Both the position numbers and the translations under genes were made by a program. Below the pieces are notes generated by a model. It saw nothing but the letters and a program-made list of their open reading frames with translations, had not been told where the DNA came from and made no database searches. Below, piece after piece: positions 42,063 to 49,846 of a DNA stretch of 61,586 nt. Location of the stretch: assembly GCF_000632225.1 (NCBI RefSeq), contig NZ_JFYV01000018.1:1-61586 (forward strand), read 5' to 3'. This DNA comes from Sphingomonas sp. RIT328. Its GTDB lineage: Bacteria > Pseudomonadota > Alphaproteobacteria > Sphingomonadales > Sphingomonadaceae. Position 1 is the stretch's first letter. Each line of letters begins with the position of its first letter.

Positions 42063-42321
42063 GGCGCGCGCAGAGGCGCGGAGGACGCGGAGCCGGGGGA
42101 ATGCGCCCGCGCGCCTGCCATTCGGCCTCACACGACCCTGCGGCGCAGCCGCCTTGCACGATACGCCGGAAAGCCACGCCGCTCCCCAAACACGGTCTCC
42201 GCTCCTCCGCGGCTCCGCGGCTTCGCGTGCACTTTGCGGCGCAGCCGCCTCCGGGAGGCCCGGAAAGCCGCGGCGCGTCCCCAGCACGTCGTCGCTGCGC
42301 CTCCGCGCCTCCGCGCGAACC
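42063..42321. repeat. Dispersed repeat cluster
   Basis: Units include GGCGCGCGCAGAGGCGCGG (42063 onward), TCCTCCGCGGCTCCGCGGC with TTCGCGTGCAC (about 42200-42232) and GCGCCTCCGCGCCTCCGCG (near 42298-42316). Two short GCGGCGCAGCCGCC blocks also repeat at about 42130 and 42237. The gap 41879-42400 shows no supported gene. Confidence 0.75.
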
Positions 42322-42399
42322 CAGGCACCTGCCCGGCGAACGCGCAGCTTTGGGGCATGCGGGTAAAGGCCGGTACGGACGCCATTTTTACGTTCCGTT

Positions 42400-42487
42400 A
42401 AGGAATAAGCGTCAGGAACGCTGACGCTCGGTGCCCCCCAAGGCCGGGTAGCCTCGCCTGCGCCAACCCGCGCGGCGAGGCGTTTTT
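42400..42487 (+). ncRNA. Possible small RNA or structured leader
   Basis: A hairpin AGCGTCAG-GAACG-CTGACGCT (42408-42428) shows a GGA at its loop, then a C-rich single-stranded stretch (GTGCCCCCCAAGG), then a rho-independent terminator (42451-42487). This sequence of hairpin, C-rich linker and terminator is typical of small RNAs, and the C-run could pair with ribosome-binding sites. No known family is recognised. It could alternatively be an attenuated leader of the cyclase gene downstream. Confidence 0.3.
42451..42487 (+). terminator. Rho-independent terminator upstream of the diguanylate cyclase
   Basis: GCCTCGCC (42451-42458) and GGCGAGGC (42474-42481) form a perfect 8-bp stem, followed by GTTTTT. 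It ends about 60 bases before the cyclase ATG at 42548. No protein-coding gene precedes it on this strand, so it must end an RNA that starts within the preceding gap. Confidence 0.75.
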
Positions 42488-42547
42488 CCCGCCCCGCGAC
42501 CGCACGTGGCGTCCGATCCGTTAACCAATGACGGTTAGGGGGCGGGC

Positions 42548-43414
42548 ATGTCATCCCCCGCCCCTGCGCTGCGCTCGCCGCTCGAGCGGATGCTCGAATG
42601 GACGGCCGGCCTGCCGGCGCGGCAGACCGTCCCGGGCCTCGCCGCGGCCTGGGCGGTGGTCGTGCTGCTCGATGCGGCGACCGGCCGGCTCGTCTCGCTC
42701 AACACGCTCTATCTGGTGCCGCTCTGCTTCACCGCCTGGTGCCTGGGCGGCGGCTGGGGGCTCGTCTCGGGGGTGCTGGCGGTGGCGACGACGCTGGCGA
42801 TCAACGGCTTCGGCGACGGCCTGTCGGCGCAGGCGTCGCACGTGCCGACGGGGATCGCGATCTGGAATACGGCGATGCGGATCGCCGGGGTCGGCTTCCT
42901 CATCCTGCTGGTCGGCGCGTTCCGGCGCACCTTCGACCGCGCACACGATCAGGCGCGGATCGATCCGCTCACCGGCCTTGGCAACCGCCGTGCCTTTGCG
43001 ATCGAGAGCCGGCAGATCGCGCGCCAGGCGCGCGGCCTGCTCTACGGCCTGATCGACCTCGACGATTTCAAGCGGATCAACGACGTGCACGGCCATGCCA
43101 CCGGTGATGAGATCCTCTGCGTCGCCGCCGGCGCGTTGCGCGGCGCGCTGCGCCCCGGCGATGCGACCGCGCGGATCGGGGGCGACGAGCTCGCCTTCTG
43201 CCTCGCCGCGGACGACGGATGCGCCGAGGCGCGCGTCGCCGACATCCACCACCGCGTCGCCACCGCGCTCGCCGGCGCGCGCGTGCCGGCGACGTGCAGC
43301 CTCGGCGCGGCGCTCAGCCACGAACCCGGCGTCGCCTTCGCGCTCGCCGCCGCCGACCGCGCGATGTACGCCGCCAAACGCCACGGCAAGGGCCAGTGGC
43401 GTTTCGTCGCCTGA
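42548..43414 (+). CDS. Membrane-bound diguanylate cyclase
   Basis: A 288-residue inner-membrane protein. Three to four hydrophobic segments lie in residues 25-125. The C-terminal 160 residues form a GGDEF domain with the active-site signature IGGDEL and the conserved LTGLGNRRAF, IDLDDFKRIND and YAAKRHGKGQW segments. All residues for GTP and metal binding are present, so it should make c-di-GMP, which commonly raises exopolysaccharide production. A complete inhibitory RxxD is not obvious. The start at 42548 is preceded by GTTAGGGGGCGGGC. A terminator and possible small RNA lie upstream. Confidence 0.9.
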   Translation: MSSPAPALRSPLERMLEWTAGLPARQTVPGLAAAWAVVVLLDAATGRLVSLNTLYLVPLCFTAWCLGGGWGLVSGVLAVATTLAINGFGDGLSAQASHVPTGIAIWNTAMRIAGVGFLILLVGAFRRTFDRAHDQARIDPLTGLGNRRAFAIESRQIARQARGLLYGLIDLDDFKRINDVHGHATGDEILCVAAGALRGALRPGDATARIGGDELAFCLAADDGCAEARVADIHHRVATALAGARVPATCSLGAALSHEPGVAFALAAADRAMYAAKRHGKGQWRFVA

Positions 43415-43658
43415 TTCGCCGCCGCTTGCATCAAATATTACCGCGCCCGCGGCGCTAGTCGCGACCCGGCCGATCGCCCGGCTGTTCCACGATTGTTCGA
43501 TAGCTGCTACCGCCAAAGCTTTGCATCATGTTGTCCCACGCTGGCACCACGACGACATTGCGGCGCGGCATTGCTTGATCTGGACAAGTGAAGAACAGGC
43601 TTGTCAGCGTCAACTTAGCGATTATTGCACGGTCATCGTCACGCCAAAGGAGCACAAC

Positions 43659-44159
43659 ATGGCCGACCAGAACGACTTTGACACCAGCATCAGCCCGGTG
43701 GAACTCGCAACCGAATTGACTGTGGCGTGGCTGAGCAACTCCAATAACCGGGTGAGCGCGGACGATGTGCCGGCGTTCCTGCAGCGGATGCACGACACCG
43801 TCGTCGCGCTGTCGACCGGCAGTGCCAAGGGCGGCGACGATGCCGCGCCGGCGCAGGATTACACGCCCGCGGTATCGGTGCGGAAGTCGCTCGCCTCGCG
43901 CGACCACATCATCTCGATGATCGACGGCAAGCCCTACAAGACGCTGCGCCGCCATCTCGCCACCAACGGCATGACCCCGGACGAATATCGCGCCCGCTAC
44001 GGGCTCAAGGCCGATTATCCGATGGTCGCCCCCGCCTATAGCGAGAGCCGCAGCGCGATGGCCAAGACGATCGGCCTCGGCCGCAAGCCCGGCCAGACCA
44101 ATGCCGCCAAGGGGGAGGCCAAGCCCGCCCGCAAGCCCAAGGCCGACGCGACCGCCTGA
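43659..44159 (+). CDS. mucR: MucR-family transcriptional regulator
   Basis: A 166-residue member of the MucR/Ros family, a global regulator of exopolysaccharide, motility and cell cycle in alphaproteobacteria. The family core is clear: SVRKSLASRDHIISMIDG, KPYKTLRRHLATNGMTPDEY and RARYGL. The Cys residues that bind zinc in Ros are absent; the CLEDG of other MucR proteins is SMIDG here. Only the late His region remains, so this is a Cys-less variant. The C-terminal tail is Lys/Ala-rich (GEAKPARKPKADATA), probably for non-specific DNA contact. The start at 43659 follows AAAGGAG. A strong GC hairpin follows the stop at about 44171-44197. Confidence 0.9.
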   Translation: MADQNDFDTSISPVELATELTVAWLSNSNNRVSADDVPAFLQRMHDTVVALSTGSAKGGDDAAPAQDYTPAVSVRKSLASRDHIISMIDGKPYKTLRRHLATNGMTPDEYRARYGLKADYPMVAPAYSESRSAMAKTIGLGRKPGQTNAAKGEAKPARKPKADATA

Positions 44160-44289
44160 GCCGACCGGCCCGGAGCCGCGCCCCGCGCGCGGCTCCGGCC
44201 ATGATCCGTCCGGTTCGCGGTCACTCGTTTCATGGGTGGAACGTTCTTTTATTTGGTGGGTTTTCAGTACTCTCGCTGAAAAGGCCGCC

Positions 44290-44655
44290 ATGCCGCACGT
44301 GCTGATCATCGAAGATTCCTATCTGTTCGGCGAATTCGTCGCCGATGCCGCGACCTTGGCCGGCGCGGGCAGCATCGAGGTGGCGGAAAGCCAGGCCGCG
44401 GCCGAGCGCGCCGCCGCGCGTCGCGCCCCCGATCTGATCATCGCCGACGTCTGCCTACGCCACGGCACCGGCACCGCCGCGGTCGCGCGGATCGCCGCCG
44501 ACGGCGTCGCCGCGCCGGTCCTCTATCTTACCGCACATCCCGATCGCTGCCCGAGCGGCGGGCGGGTGATCGCCAAGCCGGTGTCGCACGACCGGCTGCG
44601 GCTGACGATCGCCGAGGCCTTTGCGAATCACGCCACGCCGCATCGCCAACGTTAA
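44290..44655 (+). CDS. Stand-alone response-regulator receiver protein
   Basis: A 121-residue protein consisting of one receiver domain. The acidic pocket is IIED (E8/D9), the phospho-acceptor is D53 in LIIADVC, the switch Thr is T81 and the invariant Lys is K96 in VIAKP. It carries no output domain, so it acts by binding a partner, as CheY-like or DivK-like proteins do. The start at 44290 matches the receiver fold. No histidine kinase is adjacent. It lies just downstream of mucR and near chemoreceptors and a cyclase, but its pathway is not shown. Confidence 0.85.
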   Translation: MPHVLIIEDSYLFGEFVADAATLAGAGSIEVAESQAAAERAAARRAPDLIIADVCLRHGTGTAAVARIAADGVAAPVLYLTAHPDRCPSGGRVIAKPVSHDRLRLTIAEAFANHATPHRQR

Positions 44656-45088
44656 CCATACCGGGGCATGGAAAATGACGCGACCGGGATGCCGGCGGGT
44701 GACGCTCCGTGCCGACGGTACGGCGCCGGCGGGCGCGCGGCGGCCGCGCCATTGCGGCGGATGCAGCGGCCATGACGGAGGATGCAACCTGCCCCGTTTC
44801 GGGACCCGCCAGACCCGCGAACTCTGGTGGATTACCGTGGGTTTGGTTATAGTTAAGCACGACAGGGTGAGGCGTTGGTGTGCTTGGATTTCTATGCCGG
44901 CACGGCATCCACCGATGGCGGCACAAGCCCGCCACGGTGCGCAAGGGAACGGTGATTTCGCGCTGCGGTCGCTGCAACGCGGTACGGGTGACGCATGCCC
45001 GAAACACAAAAGATCGCGAAACCCCTTGAACCGGTACCATAAATGGATACGTTAACCACTCATAGCGAAAACGCTGGGAGAGGCTCTG
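44656..45088. other. Long gap with a CtrA half-site
   Basis: This gap of about 430 bases holds no supported gene. A TTAACCAT half-site for CtrA lies at 44652-44659, overlapping the end of the receiver gene's stop region, and a TTGAAC that could be a -35 element lies near 45025, upstream of the small membrane peptide. A 35-codon frame at 44668 lacks a good ribosome site. Confidence 0.3.
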
Positions 45089-45205
45089 ATGCGTATCTTC
45101 AACTACCCCGAGGCCGACCGTCATCCGTTCGGCGCCCATGGCATCCTGATCGCGCTGCCGATCGCCGCCGCCCTCTGGGCCGGGATCATCGCCACCGTTT
45201 TCTGA
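45089..45205 (+). CDS. Small single-pass membrane peptide
   Basis: A 38-residue peptide beginning MRIFNYPEADRHPFGAHG and continuing ILIALPIAAALWAGIIATVF. The ATG at 45089 follows GGGAGAGG, a strong ribosome site. The C-terminal 20 residues form one membrane helix and the N-terminal half is polar. A terminator follows within ten bases, so the unit from ribosome site to terminator is complete. Such peptides often modulate membrane complexes. I recognise no family; the evidence for coding is the good ribosome site, the amphipathic layout and the terminator. Confidence 0.55.
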   Translation: MRIFNYPEADRHPFGAHGILIALPIAAALWAGIIATVF

Positions 45206-45209
45206 TAAG

Positions 45210-45262
45210 CGTCGCGGCACGGGGACGTGCCGCGCCCGACCACGCCGACGCGACGGTTTTTT
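45210..45262 (+). terminator. Terminator after the small membrane peptide
   Basis: CGTCGCG (45210-45216) pairs with CGCGACG (45249-45255), with an inner hairpin CGCGGCACG/CGTGCCGCG at 45213-45234 as an alternative fold, and is followed by GTTTTTT. The two overlapping stems cannot form together, so terminator and anti-terminator states are conceivable. Confidence 0.55.
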
Positions 45263-45309
45263 GTCGCGTCGCGTGACCGCGAGCGCTGCCGGCCTTCTAT
45301 CATGGAGGC

Positions 45310-46254
45310 ATGAACATTGGCAGCGCCCCGCCGGCGGTCTACGCCGATCCGCAGCATTACGGCCCCGTGCCGGCTGCTCCCGTCGCGAGCGTCGCCGCGA
45401 CCGACGCGCTCACCGCGGCCGCCACGCCGTCGGCGATAGCGCGGCCCGAGCCGGCAGCGGAGGCCGCCCATCCGGCGGTGCCGCATCCCGATCCCAACCG
45501 GCTCGATCCCAATCAGCCCGATCCCGCGCATCGTGCCGCCGAACATCGCGCCGAAGCCCGGCGCGAGGCGCGTCACGCCGCCACCGCGACCGAGACGCTC
45601 GAGGCGTTGCGCACCGCCAAGCGCGAGGCGGAGGTAGCGCGTCTCCACGCCACCCAGAAGATCGCCGATCTCAAGGCGCAGCTCCACCTCGTCGAGATGC
45701 TGCACGTCGGCGATCCCGCCAAGCGCGGTGAGGCTGCCGAACAGATCGCGCGCGAGCTCGCCGCGACGGTGCACGATTATATCAACGCGGGCGGCACGAT
45801 GATCCCGAGCAGCGCGCCCGCGCCGGTCGGCAGCGACGATACGCCGGCGCCGACCGACACCGCCGCCGTCGCCGCGACCGCCACGGCCCCCGCGCAGATC
45901 GAGGCGACGCGCGCGACCGATCCGGCGGTGCTCGTCGCCGCCGCCGCGGTGGGCGGCGCGATCCACGCCGATATCGCGTCCGCGCAGACCGCCACCCCCG
46001 TTGGGCGGACCGACGCCGCGCCCGCCGATCTGGCGAGCGCGGTGGCGCGGGTCGGCGCGATCGACCCGGTCGCGGTGACCGTCGACCACGATCCGCATGC
46101 GCTCTTCGCCCGCGAAGCGCAGGCACTCGCCCGCGACCTGCGCACCCTCGCCCGCCGCGACCGCGACGACGACGGTGCCGCCGCGATCGACCAGACGCTC
46201 GCCGACATCCTCACCCCCGCCGCCCCGCCGCCTCGCACGACGCCGGCGGGCTGA
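45310..46254 (+). CDS. Unknown coiled-coil protein, paralogue of the 16.5 kb gene
   Basis: A 314-residue protein. Residues 1-75 are Pro/Ala/Asp-rich and disordered. Residues about 78-162 are helical and end KIADLKAQLHLVEML, then QIARELAATVHDYINAGG. Residues 117-162 match residues 71-116 of the protein at 16530-17354 at 25 of 46 positions with no gap. A long Ala/Thr-rich linker and a C-terminal helix (FAREAQALARDLRTLARRD) follow, the same architecture as the paralogue. There is no signal peptide. The family is unknown to me. The position just after a transcription terminator suggests its own promoter. Confidence 0.65.
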   Translation: MNIGSAPPAVYADPQHYGPVPAAPVASVAATDALTAAATPSAIARPEPAAEAAHPAVPHPDPNRLDPNQPDPAHRAAEHRAEARREARHAATATETLEALRTAKREAEVARLHATQKIADLKAQLHLVEMLHVGDPAKRGEAAEQIARELAATVHDYINAGGTMIPSSAPAPVGSDDTPAPTDTAAVAATATAPAQIEATRATDPAVLVAAAAVGGAIHADIASAQTATPVGRTDAAPADLASAVARVGAIDPVAVTVDHDPHALFAREAQALARDLRTLARRDRDDDGAAAIDQTLADILTPAAPPPRTTPAG

Positions 46255-46463
46255 GCGGGGCGGGGTGCATCACGCATCCTGCGATGGCGGCGATCTGCCG
46301 GCTACGGCCGTCCTGACATTCCGGTCCGGTCACCGGCGGTGGCGTCGCTGCGGCCCGGTCGCCGCAGCGCCGTCGCCACGGCTCGGTCACCACGTCCCGC
46401 CCCACAGGCACGAACGGGCCGCCGGCTCCCGCCGGCGACCCGTCCGCATCGCTGCCGCCGCGC

Positions 46464-48404
46464 TCAGGACGCGCGGTAGAGCTTCAGCCGATATTGCGTT
46501 GTGTCGGTGCCGGTCGCATTCTGGTTGGGCCCGATCACGAAGGTGACGACATCGCCCTGTTTGAGGGCGATCCCCTTCAGGCTGAGGTCGGAATGGCCCT
46601 TGAACATCGTCGTATAGACCGTCTTGGCGTTGACCACGACGCCGACGTCGATGCCGTCCGCCGAATTGGCGTTGACGTCGAACGCGCCGACGATGTTGAA
46701 CGTCCCGTCATAGGGCGAGGTGTAGCGCAGGATCGCCTTATAGGCGTCGGGTGACCCGCCGGTGTTATAGTCGACCGGGCTCACCGTATTGGCGTTGATG
46801 TTGAACGGGCGCAGCCAGTCGATGCCGATATAGGGCATCCAGTCCGAACTCGCGATCTCGCCGCCGCCCTGGGTATAGGCCTGGGTATAGGCCTGCGAGC
46901 GCACGCCATAAGCGAAATAGCTCCACGGCCCCTCGAACTTGGTCGATCCGTCGAGCGAATTGGTGAAGTCGAACTGGTCGTAGCTGTCGGCGACGAGCTG
47001 CGTCGACCCGAGCGTGACGTTGCTGCCGTAGACGAGCGGCGTATCGCTGACGATGATCGTCGGCGAATTCTGGTCGAGCGTCGCCGGCTTGGCGATCGCG
47101 ACGCCCTGCGAATTGTAATATTTCGCATTGGCCGAGACGGTGAGGCTGCGCGGATCGCCCCAGATCACCATCGCCTTGTCGCCGAACTGATAGGCGTAGA
47201 CGAACGGATCGGTGGCGATGCGCTTGCCGGCGCCCTGGGTGAGCACCTGCGTCGCCATCACCTGATAGCCCTGCCCCGGCGGCAGCACCGCGCACGCGAA
47301 CGAGGCGAGCGCGACATTCTTGTACCAGATGTTGCTCGGGCTGCCCTGCTGGCGCAGCGCATACCAGTCCGCCTCGGCGACGCCCGCCGACGCCATCACC
47401 GCGACGCTCTTGACCAGATAGTCGGCGGTGTCGGGGATGCTGTCGAGCTCCTGCGCGAACTCGGTCATGTGGATCGGCTTGGCGCTGCTCCCCATCGCGT
47501 TGCGCAGCACGGTGAGCTGCTTGTCGAGCTGCTCGGGATTGGTCGTATAGGGATGGACGACGATCCCATCCATATAGTTGAGCCCGCCGAGCGCGAACAA
47601 CGTCTTGAAGTAACCGACCGGGATCGCCAGCGCCGCCCCGCCCAACACCTTGACGTCGGGATGCGTCGCCTTGACCGCGGTGTAGACCGCTTTCAGCATG
47701 TCATAGTAATATTTCTGGCGGGCGGGATAGCCGTCGTTGAACACCGGCCCGGTGACGAAGTTGAACGCATTGTATTCGTTGCCGACCTCGATCGCCTTGA
47801 CGCGCGGGAAATGGTCGAGCGTCGCGACGATCATCTTGGCGTAAGCGGCGCGGCCGGCGTCGGTATAGGGGGTGTAACCGCTGTCGTAGAGCGAATTGGT
47901 GTTGTCGAACAGCAAGGTCACCGGGAAGCCGCCGTCGATGACATTGTCGATCCAGCTCACCTTGGGCGAGGTGAACTGATAGACGCCGGGCGACTTCTCG
48001 ATCTCGGTCCAGGCGACGCCGTCGCGCACCTGGGCGACGCCGAGCGTCTTGGCGGTCTGCAGGATCGAGAAATCCCAGGTCTGCTGGCCGAAGGCGGTCG
48101 CCGCGCCAAGCACCAGCGTATTGGGATTGGACGCCGTCGGGGTCGGTGTCGGCGTCGGGGCCGGTGTCGGTGTCGGGGTAGGAGTCGGTGCGGGCGTCGG
48201 GGTCGGTGTCGGTGTCGCGGCCGGCGTCGGCGTCGGCGTCGGCGTCGCGGTCGGCGTGGGGGTCGGCGTCGCCGCGGGGACGACGACGACGCCCGACGAT
48301 CCCGCCGCGGTTTCGCTGGCGCTGGCGGTGCTGCCGCTGCCGCCACCGCAGCCGCCGAGCAGCAGCAGGCTCGAGGCCGCCATCAAAAGTCCAAAGCTAC
48401 GCAT
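46464..48404 (-). CDS. Glycoside-hydrolase-like lipoprotein with Thr/Pro linker
   Basis: A 646-residue lipoprotein. The lipobox LGGC (Cys near 19) is followed by a Gly/Ser stretch and a TP-repeat linker (PTPTPT units, about residues 46-90). A TIM-barrel domain of the clan GH-A type then follows. The likely acid/base is the Glu in EVGNEYNAFN and the likely nucleophile the Glu in HMTEFAQE, a pattern resembling GH39/GH5-type enzymes. A C-terminal beta-rich module (about 490-646) may bind carbohydrate. It is anchored to the envelope, probably the outer membrane, and could trim or release exopolysaccharide. It is transcribed alone. The substrate is unknown. Confidence 0.75.
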   Translation of the reverse strand: MRSFGLLMAASSLLLLGGCGGGSGSTASASETAAGSSGVVVVPAATPTPTPTATPTPTPTPAATPTPTPTPAPTPTPTPTPAPTPTPTPTASNPNTLVLGAATAFGQQTWDFSILQTAKTLGVAQVRDGVAWTEIEKSPGVYQFTSPKVSWIDNVIDGGFPVTLLFDNTNSLYDSGYTPYTDAGRAAYAKMIVATLDHFPRVKAIEVGNEYNAFNFVTGPVFNDGYPARQKYYYDMLKAVYTAVKATHPDVKVLGGAALAIPVGYFKTLFALGGLNYMDGIVVHPYTTNPEQLDKQLTVLRNAMGSSAKPIHMTEFAQELDSIPDTADYLVKSVAVMASAGVAEADWYALRQQGSPSNIWYKNVALASFACAVLPPGQGYQVMATQVLTQGAGKRIATDPFVYAYQFGDKAMVIWGDPRSLTVSANAKYYNSQGVAIAKPATLDQNSPTIIVSDTPLVYGSNVTLGSTQLVADSYDQFDFTNSLDGSTKFEGPWSYFAYGVRSQAYTQAYTQGGGEIASSDWMPYIGIDWLRPFNINANTVSPVDYNTGGSPDAYKAILRYTSPYDGTFNIVGAFDVNANSADGIDVGVVVNAKTVYTTMFKGHSDLSLKGIALKQGDVVTFVIGPNQNATGTDTTQYRLKLYRAS

Positions 48405-48582
48405 GACTGTTCAGCCCAAGAATAATTCTCAAGTGATTTAGGCCGTTGCGGTTAAATATCGGTTGAAGGCCGGGGCGGATGGTGGTTGGAGGCCGCGGGC
48501 TTCGCGTGGTCGTGGGGTCCCGTCACGGCGTTCGACGCTCCCGATCCCTCCCTTCCGCGCAGGGTGCGCGCCATGGAGCTTG

Positions 48583-49353
48583 ATGGTCTTTCGCCGCCGC
48601 CCCGTCGCCGCGCCCTGCCTGCCGCCCGGGCGGCGCGTCTATGCGATCGGCGACATCCACGGCGAGGCGGATCTGCTGATCAGCCTGCTCAACGCGATCC
48701 GCCATGATTCGAGCGCGCGCGGGCCTGCGGCGGTGACGTTGGTGTTCCTCGGCGACTTCATCGATCGCGGTCGCGACGCGGCGACCCTGCTGCGCGCGCT
48801 GCCGCTCGCCGGCGACGACGACGTCAAGGTGCTCAAGGGTAATCACGAGGCGGCGCTGGTCGACGTCTATCGCGGCGACGAGGAGGCGCTCGCCTTCTGG
48901 CTGCGCTTCGGCGGGCGGCAGACGCTGGAGGGACTGGGCGTCGCGATCCCCGATCCGGTCGACACCGCGCATGTGCTGCACGCGCTGCGCGCCGCGCTCG
49001 ACGTCGGCGTGGTCGACTGGCTCGACCGGCTGCCGCATGCCTGGACGTGCGGCGACTATCTGTTCGTCCACGCCGGCATCCGCCCGCGCGTGCGGCTGGC
49101 GCGGCAGGACCCCGACGATCTGCTGTGGATTCGCGAACCCTTCCTGTCGAGCCGCCGCCGCCACGAGAAGGTGATCGTCCACGGCCACACCTTCACGCCG
49201 GGCCGGCCGCAGCTCGGCGGCAACCGCATCGGCATCGACACCGGCGCGCACGAAACCGGCTGCCTCACCGCGCTCGGGCTCGAGGGCGAGGCGCAATGGC
49301 TGATCCAGGCCTATGACGACCGCCCGCGCACGACCAGCGAACCGTTCGGCTAG
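48583..49353 (+). CDS. PPP-type metallophosphatase
   Basis: A 256-residue calcineurin-like phosphatase of the PPP (serine/threonine phosphatase) type. All metal-binding motifs are visible in order: GDIHG (near 23-27), GDFIDRG (near 54-60), GNHE (near 87-90), a central VHAG and HGHT near the end. The two-metal centre hydrolyses phosphate esters; related bacterial enzymes act on phosphoproteins or on diadenosine tetraphosphate. The start at 48583 is chosen because a GGAG lies eight bases upstream and the fold starts soon after. Its neighbours suggest no specific pathway. Confidence 0.87.
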   Translation: MVFRRRPVAAPCLPPGRRVYAIGDIHGEADLLISLLNAIRHDSSARGPAAVTLVFLGDFIDRGRDAATLLRALPLAGDDDVKVLKGNHEAALVDVYRGDEEALAFWLRFGGRQTLEGLGVAIPDPVDTAHVLHALRAALDVGVVDWLDRLPHAWTCGDYLFVHAGIRPRVRLARQDPDDLLWIREPFLSSRRRHEKVIVHGHTFTPGRPQLGGNRIGIDTGAHETGCLTALGLEGEAQWLIQAYDDRPRTTSEPFG

Positions 49354-49370
49354 GCGGCAGGCCGAAGAGG

Positions 49371-49735
49371 GGTCACGCGGAGGCGCGGAGGCGCGGAGGC
49401 GCGGAGCATGTCCCGCCTGCCGCGGCAGCAGCCCTCCCCTCCCGGCCGGGAATGAGCGGGCCACGCCAGACGATCGCCCCCCTCCGCGCCTCCGCGTGCA
49501 CCCCTCCGGCAGCTTCGATCGAAGGGAGTGGATGATGATTCACGCGAAGACGCGAAGCCGCGAAGAGAGGTTCGCGCAGAGGCGCAGAGGACGCAGAGAA
49601 GATGCCGAAGGCCGCAGGTGCGACCGCACGCACCCTCTTCGCGGCTTCGCGTGATCTCCTCTCTCGTCCGAGTGACAGGGCCACGTCCGCCCTGAACGAC
49701 CCCCTCTGCGTCCTCTGCGCCTCTGCACGCACCCT
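49371..49735. repeat. Large mosaic of dispersed repeats
   Basis: All three variants occur. A GGTCACGCGGAGGCGCGG arm with four GAGGCGCG units starts at 49371 and its inverted partner is near 49482. A TTCACGCGAAGACGCGAAG arm with a following TTCGCGCAGAGGCGCAGAG lies at 49539-49598. Inverted partners GCGGCTTCGCGTGATC (about 49640) and CCTCTGCGTCCTCTGCGCC (about 49702) follow. The arms are therefore nested: the inner pair is the GAAG type and the outer pair the CAGAG type. No gene is supported between 49354 and 49846. Confidence 0.85.
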
Positions 49736-49846
49736 CATCGGCGTTGCCGGCGCGCTAGCATCTGAAGCCGGCAGTCGACGGTCCAGACTTGACGCATTTG
49801 CTGTATTATACCAGCAAGGCACCGGCAGTATCAGACAGGGGGGCGT

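Noticed and set aside
44668..44775. A 35-codon frame beginning MENDATGMPAG
   Set aside because: There is no convincing ribosome site, no conserved feature and a low-complexity Arg/Gly composition; chance is likely.
45246..45271. Stem CGACGCGAC/GTCGCGTCG with T run in the loop as a terminator
   Set aside because: The T run is in the loop, not after the stem. The stem pairing 45210-45216 with 45249-45255 followed by GTTTTTT is a better terminator.
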